NCBI GenBank assembly: GCA_903828785.1
Contig: CAIKNP010000001.1
Location: 1-64,000 of the forward strand
Origin: an uncultured Actinomycetes bacterium
GTDB lineage: Bacteria; Actinomycetota; Acidimicrobiia; Acidimicrobiales; RAAP-2
DNA: 64,000 nt
Direction of reading: 5' to 3'
The translations under genes were made by a program, and so were the position numbers. The notes under the pieces are model-generated. The model was not told the DNA's origin, ran no database searches, and was given only the letters and a program-made list of their open reading frames with translations. Positions within the stretch are counted from its first letter, which is position 1. Each line of letters begins with the position of its first letter. This document shows, in pieces, positions 59,930-64,000 of this stretch.

Positions 59930-60384
59930 GAGGTGCGCGTAATCCAGGCGTCGGGGTCGTCACTGAAACGCGTCACCGACTGCGGTAAGTCGCCGCGCAG
60001 CACCTGTCCCAGCGTGACGTGCTCGAGCACCTCGCGCAAGGCGCCGCGCACCGCGACCCAGACGTCTCGCAGGTGCGAGGCGTCGCCTTCGTAGATCAGC
60101 GTTTCGGGGCGCATCCCGCGAACTCCCGCCATTGGCCCCGAGACCACCCGCAAAATATCGGCAATCATGATGTCGTCTGGACGGTGGGCGAGTCGAAAGC
60201 CACCTTCGGGTCCGCGTTGGGAGGTGACGAGCCCACCTCGACGTAAGTCGGACATGATGGCCCCTAGAAACTTCGCGGGCAGTTCCTGCTCCTGGGCGAG
60301 GTGTTCCGCGCTCACCGAGTGGTCGCTCGCAGCCAGGGTCAGCAACGCCCGGATGGCGTAATCAGCTTTGGCCGGAATCTGCAT
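59926..60384 (-). CDS. Rrf2-family transcriptional regulator lacking cysteines
   Basis: From ATG 60384, 152 residues. The Rrf2 winged helix is plain: MQIPAKADYAIRALLTLAA, LAQEQELPAKFLGAIMSDLRRGGLVTSQRGPEGGFRLA, then a helical C-terminal half. IscR/NsrR-type relatives bind an Fe-S cluster through three cysteines, but this protein contains no cysteine at all, so cluster sensing of that type is excluded; a metabolite or none may be the signal. It is two genes away from sufC-sufS-sufU, a suggestive but unproven link. Longer frames upstream to 60699 overlap thiE and are rejected. rnhA follows by GTGA overlap. Confidence 0.88.
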   Translation of the reverse strand: MQIPAKADYAIRALLTLAASDHSVSAEHLAQEQELPAKFLGAIMSDLRRGGLVTSQRGPEGGFRLAHRPDDIMIADILRVVSGPMAGVRGMRPETLIYEGDASHLRDVWVAVRGALREVLEHVTLGQVLRGDLPQSVTRFSDDPDAWITRTS

Positions 60385-60444
60385 AGTCCTATTCTGCCCT
60401 AAATCAATAGAAAAGGTCGTTACTAGTCGGCCTAGAGTGTCGGG

Positions 60445-61092
60445 ATGCATTCCCTCGCCACTCGCTCCCTGTACCTCTGCGTCGGTGCCCGAGACGACAT
60501 GGCAAGCTTTCTGCCGGCCGTCTTGCGCGGTGGCGTGGACGTGGTCCAGTTGCGAGAAAAATATCTCGACGACGACACCCGACGGACCATGGCTCGCCTC
60601 ATGGTGCCCATATGCCACGAGTTTGGCGTGCCCTTCGTAATGAACGACTTTCCCGAACTGGCCCTCGACGTGGGTGCCGACGGTGTCCACGTCGGCCAAG
60701 ACGACGTCACCCCGGCGTATTGCCGAGAACTACTCGGTCCCGACGCCATCGTGGGTCGATCCACGCACGACCCCGAAGAATTTGCCCGCGGACTTTCCGA
60801 GCCGGTCACCTATCTCAGCGCCGGACCTATCGTCGCCACCCCGACCAAAGAGGGCCGTTCGCCAACCGGAGTCGACTACGCCGTCGCGTGCCAGCGTTCC
60901 ACCACCCTTCCGGTGTTCGTCACGGGCGGGGTGAGTGAAGAGAGCGTGGGGCAACTGGTGGCGTCAGGACTGCGGCACTTCGTCGTCGTGCGGGCCCTCA
61001 CGCAAGCCGCCGACCCTGAAACCGCTGCCCGGCGATTACGCCAAGCCCTGGACGCTGCCCGCTTAGCGGTGGCGGTCGAGCCAGCCCAGTAG
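60445..61092 (+). CDS. thiE: Thiamine-phosphate synthase
   Basis: A 215-residue TIM barrel joining the pyrimidine and thiazole parts of thiamine. LYLCVGARDD at the start, VDVVQLREKYLDDD (conserved QLR-K), FVMNDFPELALDVGADGVHVGQDD, VGRSTHDPEE, and PIVATPTKEGRSP (phosphate loop, TxTK) then VFVTGGVS match the family; the family residue usually written as ITD-R is FVMND. Length is normal. It is divergent from Rrf2 (60 bases between starts) and its last 30 bases overlap the convergent hydrolase gene. No other thi genes or TPP riboswitch are seen here. Confidence 0.92.
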   Translation: MHSLATRSLYLCVGARDDMASFLPAVLRGGVDVVQLREKYLDDDTRRTMARLMVPICHEFGVPFVMNDFPELALDVGADGVHVGQDDVTPAYCRELLGPDAIVGRSTHDPEEFARGLSEPVTYLSAGPIVATPTKEGRSPTGVDYAVACQRSTTLPVFVTGGVSEESVGQLVASGLRHFVVVRALTQAADPETAARRLRQALDAARLAVAVEPAQ

Positions 61093-61803
61093 CGTCGCAA
61101 CCATTCGCGGATCGGCCCTCAGTTGGTGCCCCGCACCTTGAATAATGCGCAGCTCCGCCCTTCCGTCGGCCGCCGCGACGAGATCGCGCGCGTCGGAGAC
61201 GGGAATTTCCAGGTCATCGGCTCCGTGACCAATCAAGAGGCGGCGTGGCGGTATTTGGGCGATGGAACCCAGCGGGTCAATCGCCAGTACGCCGTCGAAA
61301 AGTTCCTGCGGCTCGAGTAAGTCTTCGGGGCTTTGCACCACGCCGCCGTCTTGGACTGCCTGGTGAAAGGAGTGGACGCCGCCGGTCCACGGGGCCAGAT
61401 GCGCTGGGGTGGCAAAAACAGCCACCCCGCGAATGCGATCATCCTTGGCTGCTCGATTCAGGGCGAGCGCTCCACCAAAGCCGAAACCGGCCAGCGAGAG
61501 GCTGTGTCCCTCAGCGGCCACTCGCTCAATGATGACCGAAAGGTCACGGTCCCACTGTTGGGCGGAGAAGGTTCCGCTGCTGCTTCCCACCCCGGACAAA
61601 GTACCGGTGGCGACCAGCCACCCCGATTCCCCCGCCAGCAACTCCGCGAGTTGGGGCAAAAGAACGGCCGCCTGGCGACCAAGCCCTAGGGCTCGAGGAA
61701 GTCCGTGGAGAATAATCAGCGCGTGGTGCGTCGGGCCCGGGGTACTGGCAATCTGGAGATCCAGTACCGAGCGGTCACTTGTGAGTTGTTCGTGTTGGAG
61801 CAT
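61063..61803 (-). CDS. Alpha/beta hydrolase homologue without the nucleophile serine
   Basis: A 246-residue alpha/beta hydrolase fold protein of the dienelactone/COG2945-like type: HALIILHGLPRALGLGR, GTLSGVGSSSGTF, the elbow SLAGFGFGGALAL near 103-115, DDLEIP and late GAGHQLRADP. The elbow should read GxSxG but reads GFGFG: the nucleophile serine is Gly at the DNA level (GGC), so the classic mechanism is not possible. The acid Asp and His remain. It may be a binding or regulatory protein. Convergent overlap with thiE is 30 bases; divergent from sufC with 70 bases between. Confidence 0.82.
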   Translation of the reverse strand: MLQHEQLTSDRSVLDLQIASTPGPTHHALIILHGLPRALGLGRQAAVLLPQLAELLAGESGWLVATGTLSGVGSSSGTFSAQQWDRDLSVIIERVAAEGHSLSLAGFGFGGALALNRAAKDDRIRGVAVFATPAHLAPWTGGVHSFHQAVQDGGVVQSPEDLLEPQELFDGVLAIDPLGSIAQIPPRRLLIGHGADDLEIPVSDARDLVAAADGRAELRIIQGAGHQLRADPRMVATLLGWLDRHR

Positions 61804-61873
61804 CGCCGTTCTCTTTTGGTCTCCAGACTAGGGGGCGGGGCGGGCCCAAGGGTGGCGCCGGTAGGCTGGGCGT

Positions 61874-62632
61874 ATGGCTACTCCCCTTCTGGAACTCATC
61901 AATCTGCACGTTGAAGCCGAGGGCAGTCCCATCCTGCGCGGCGTCGACCTCGTCGTACACGAAGGAGAAGTGCACGCCTTAATGGGCCCCAACGGTGCCG
62001 GCAAGTCCACCTTGGCCAGCGTCATCATGGGCCACCCTGGTTACTCGGTCACTCAGGGCCAGATCATGCTGCGCGGTGAAGATATCGCTACGTGGTCCCC
62101 CGACGCCCGCGCCCGCGCCGGCATCTTTCTCGCCTTTCAGTACCCCGAGGCCATCTCGGGTGTCTCCGTCGTTCAGTTCCTGCGCCAAGCCATCGCCGCG
62201 CGCCGCGGTTTGGAAGAACTCAGCATTCTCGAAGTACGCCTTGATTTGATGGAGTGGATGGAGCGCCTGGGGATGGACCCCGCCTTCGCCGAGCGCCACC
62301 TCAACGAAGGCTTCTCTGGCGGCGAGCGCAAGCGTAACGAAGTGTTACAGATGGCGCTCTTGACGCCCGAGTTGGCCCTGCTGGATGAAACGGACTCGGG
62401 TCTCGATATTGACGCCCTGCGCATCGTCGCGCGCGGTGTTCGCACCGTCCGCGAGCAGCACCCCACCATGGGAGCCATTGTTGTCACCCACTACGTCAAG
62501 CTGCTCGAAGAGATTCAGCCCGACCAGGTCCACGTCTTGATTGACGGGCGCATCGAGCGCTCGGGTGACGCTTCCCTCGCGCAAGATATCGAAGTCGCCG
62601 GTTACGACCACCTGCGGCCAACGGCGGTGTGA
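61874..62632 (+). CDS. sufC: Fe-S cluster assembly ATPase SufC
   Basis: A 252-residue ABC ATPase of the SUF system. Walker A GPNGAGKST (about 37-45), Q-loop FLAFQYPEAISGV, signature GFSGGERKRNE, Walker B ELALLDETDSGLDID, His in VVTHY are all SufC-typical. It works with SufB and SufD as a scaffold, but neither precedes it: the upstream neighbour is a divergent hydrolase and sufC itself is the first gene of the run with 70 bases of upstream space. sufS follows immediately (start at 62629 inside the stop). Confidence 0.95.
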   Translation: MATPLLELINLHVEAEGSPILRGVDLVVHEGEVHALMGPNGAGKSTLASVIMGHPGYSVTQGQIMLRGEDIATWSPDARARAGIFLAFQYPEAISGVSVVQFLRQAIAARRGLEELSILEVRLDLMEWMERLGMDPAFAERHLNEGFSGGERKRNEVLQMALLTPELALLDETDSGLDIDALRIVARGVRTVREQHPTMGAIVVTHYVKLLEEIQPDQVHVLIDGRIERSGDASLAQDIEVAGYDHLRPTAV

Positions 62633-63867
62633 TGGCGACCTTCGACGCTCGCATGGTCCGGGGCGATATCGCCCAATTCAACCGCGTTATCAATAATCAC
62701 CCACTCACCTACCTGGACTCGGGGGCGACCACCTTGCCACCCCGAACGGTGCTTGAGGCGATGAATCGCTATTACGAACTACACCACGCCAACGTCCACC
62801 GCGGGGTCTACCAAACCGCCGCGGAAGCCACCGCCATCTACGAAGGGGCGCGCGAAGCCGTCGCCACTTTCATCAATGCCCCCGGTGGGGCCGAAGAAGT
62901 GGTCTTCACCAAAAACGCCACCGAGGCCTTTAATCTCCTCGCTAAGTCCTGGGGCGCGTCACAGCTAAAGAGCGGTGACGTGGTGCTGCTGAGTGAGATG
63001 GAACACCACGCCAACATTGTGCCGTGGTTCCAGTTGCGTGAGAGCCACGGCATCGAAGTGCGATTCATCGGGGTGGGTGATGATTTTCGCTTGGACCTCA
63101 GCAATCTGGATGAGCTCCTACGGGGTGTCAAGTTGGTCTCTCTCACCGGCATGTCAAACGTGCTCGGGACCATTAATCCAATCAAGGACCTGGCGCGGGC
63201 CGCTCACGCAGCGGGCGCTCTCATTGCCCTCGACGGAGCGCAGTCCGTCGCCCACAGCGCCACCGACGTCCAGGATCTCGACGTCGACTTCTTGGCTTTC
63301 TCGGCCCACAAGATGCTCGGCCCCACCGGTATTGGCGTGCTGTGGGCCAGGCGCGAACTCCTGGAGGCGATGCCGCCTTTTCTCGGGGGTGGCGGCATGA
63401 TCGCCGACGTCAGCGTCAATGGCTTCACCTTCGCTCCTCCGCCCGCGCGCTTTGAGGCCGGCACCCCGCCCATCGCTGAAGCCGCCGGACTACTCGCCGC
63501 CGTTCGCTATATGAGTTCTCTGGGCATGGCCAACGTCGCCGCCCACGAAGCCGACCTGACGGCCGACGCTCTCACCCGACTGGCCGGAACCTTCGGTGAA
63601 CGTGTGCGCATCATCGGCCCCTCGAACGTGGTTGACCGAGGCGGGGTCATTAGTCTCGACGTGCAAGGGGTCCACCCTCACGACGTCTCCCAGGTGCTCG
63701 ACCAACACGGCGTGTGCATTCGCCCAGGCCACCACTGCGCTAAGCCATTGATGAAACGGTTTGGCTTATCCGCGACCGCCCGGGTCTCTTTCGGACCCTA
63801 TTCCCTCGTCCAAGACACCGACGCGCTGCTCGAAGCGCTCGCCGACGCAGTGAGTATGTTTGGTTGA
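62629..63867 (+). CDS. sufS: Cysteine desulfurase SufS
   Basis: A 412-residue PLP enzyme supplying sulfur from cysteine. Group II motifs: VHRGVYQTAAEATAIYEGAR, TKNATEAFNLLA, PLP-site LALDGAQSVAHS (ALDGAQ), lysine in SAHKMLGPTGIGVLW, and the active-site cysteine in CIRPGHHCAKPLM. Start either GTG 62629 (GTGA overlap with sufC) or the ATG three bases later. Coupled to sufU, whose ATG uses the last base of its TGA (TGATG at 63865-63869). Confidence 0.95.
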   Translation: MMATFDARMVRGDIAQFNRVINNHPLTYLDSGATTLPPRTVLEAMNRYYELHHANVHRGVYQTAAEATAIYEGAREAVATFINAPGGAEEVVFTKNATEAFNLLAKSWGASQLKSGDVVLLSEMEHHANIVPWFQLRESHGIEVRFIGVGDDFRLDLSNLDELLRGVKLVSLTGMSNVLGTINPIKDLARAAHAAGALIALDGAQSVAHSATDVQDLDVDFLAFSAHKMLGPTGIGVLWARRELLEAMPPFLGGGGMIADVSVNGFTFAPPPARFEAGTPPIAEAAGLLAAVRYMSSLGMANVAAHEADLTADALTRLAGTFGERVRIIGPSNVVDRGGVISLDVQGVHPHDVSQVLDQHGVCIRPGHHCAKPLMKRFGLSATARVSFGPYSLVQDTDALLEALADAVSMFG

Positions 63868-64000
63868 TGAATTCACTCGATGATCTCTACCGAGAAATAA
63901 TTCTCGATCACTACCGGACCCCGCGAAACCGTGGGGAGTTGCCCCCACCCGCCGTTCGGGTTGAGGGTTTCAACCCGCTCTGCGGCGACGAAATTGTCGT
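63867..64000 (+). CDS. sufU: SufU-like Fe-S assembly/sulfur-relay protein (5' part only)
   Basis: The ATG at 63867 overlaps the sufS stop, and the frame runs to the right edge: 44 complete codons. It reads MNSLDDLYREIILDHYRTPR, then NRGELPPP and FNPLCGDEIVV, the standard SufU/IscU N-terminus with the first zinc/cluster cysteine in PLCGDE. SufU accepts sulfur from SufS. The C-terminal two thirds with the remaining cysteines is outside the window. Confidence 0.9.
   Translation, partial: MNSLDDLYREIILDHYRTPRNRGELPPPAVRVEGFNPLCGDEIV

Overview
The window looks like a chromosomal segment of a high-GC, gene-dense actinobacterium. Supporting this: a fused Kgd-type 2-oxoglutarate decarboxylase (E1 joined to an E2-like domain), a fused PafBC WYL regulator, an F420-type guanylyltransferase (CofC/FbiD family), a biotin carboxylase-BCCP fusion, a tRNA without an encoded CCA end, and very frequent GTG starts. 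Within the phylum the mixture (no mycobacterial hallmarks, a tiny AKKAP histone-like protein, a LipB-LipA fusion, a membrane-anchored Mur ligase) fits a lineage such as Acidimicrobiia, but that placement is inference.

Layout. 1-850: the start of a putative secreted protein, tRNA-Val(UAC) and a gene-poor stretch. 848-2873: an inositol-monophosphatase-family enzyme and three small unknowns including a lipoprotein. 2989-5773: a cluster of unknown genes ending in a membrane-tethered BTAD regulator. 5657-9108 (minus): an operon of alpha/beta hydrolase, membrane-anchored Mur ligase and D-Ala-D-Ala-ligase-like ATP-grasp enzyme. 9175-16518: a short UvrD-like helicase, then a minus-strand operon kgd - NYN ribonuclease - fabZ-like - xthA. 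16702-22822: a peptide-type ABC importer. 22834-24308: rnhB, cofC and a 47-residue AKKAP-repeat protein. 24548-26904: a tail-to-tail pair, T4SS coupling protein and MobF-type relaxase, with no secretion-system genes nearby. 26936-33096: pafBC, FmdB zinc ribbon, SPFH protein with convergent NfeD, dxs, msrB. 33093-38539 (minus): secA - prfB - ftsE - ftsX. 38833-42214: a DUF4236 mini-protein with an unknown partner, then birA - rmlD - rhamnosyltransferase-like GT2. 42284-46657: acyl-CoA carboxylase alpha subunit, M20 amidohydrolase, ABM protein and rhodanese-ThiF protein. 46742-55237: nitroreductase, methyltransferase, TIGR01777 epimerase, pepA, pduO, metH and a GNAT. 55234-60384 (minus): lpd - sucB - lipB/lipA fusion, and rnhA - Rrf2. 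60445-64000: thiE, a serine-less hydrolase homologue and sufC - sufS - sufU (cut by the window end).

How they work together. Kgd, SucB, Lpd and the LipB-LipA fusion give the catalytic parts of a lipoate-dependent 2-oxoglutarate dehydrogenase plus the means to lipoylate it. BirA is divergent from the biotin-bearing carboxylase subunit it would modify. PduO-type adenosyltransferase is divergent from cobalamin-dependent MetH. SufC/S/U assemble the Fe-S clusters that LipA needs. Gene packing is extreme: many tandem genes overlap by four bases (ATGA/GTGA), and five convergent pairs share reciprocal stop codons in a YTAR tetranucleotide.

The least conventional items are the membrane Mur ligase/Ddl-like/hydrolase operon, the LipB-LipA fusion, the orphan relaxase/coupling-protein pair, the BTAD cluster with a hidden small membrane ORF, and the AKKAP micro-protein.
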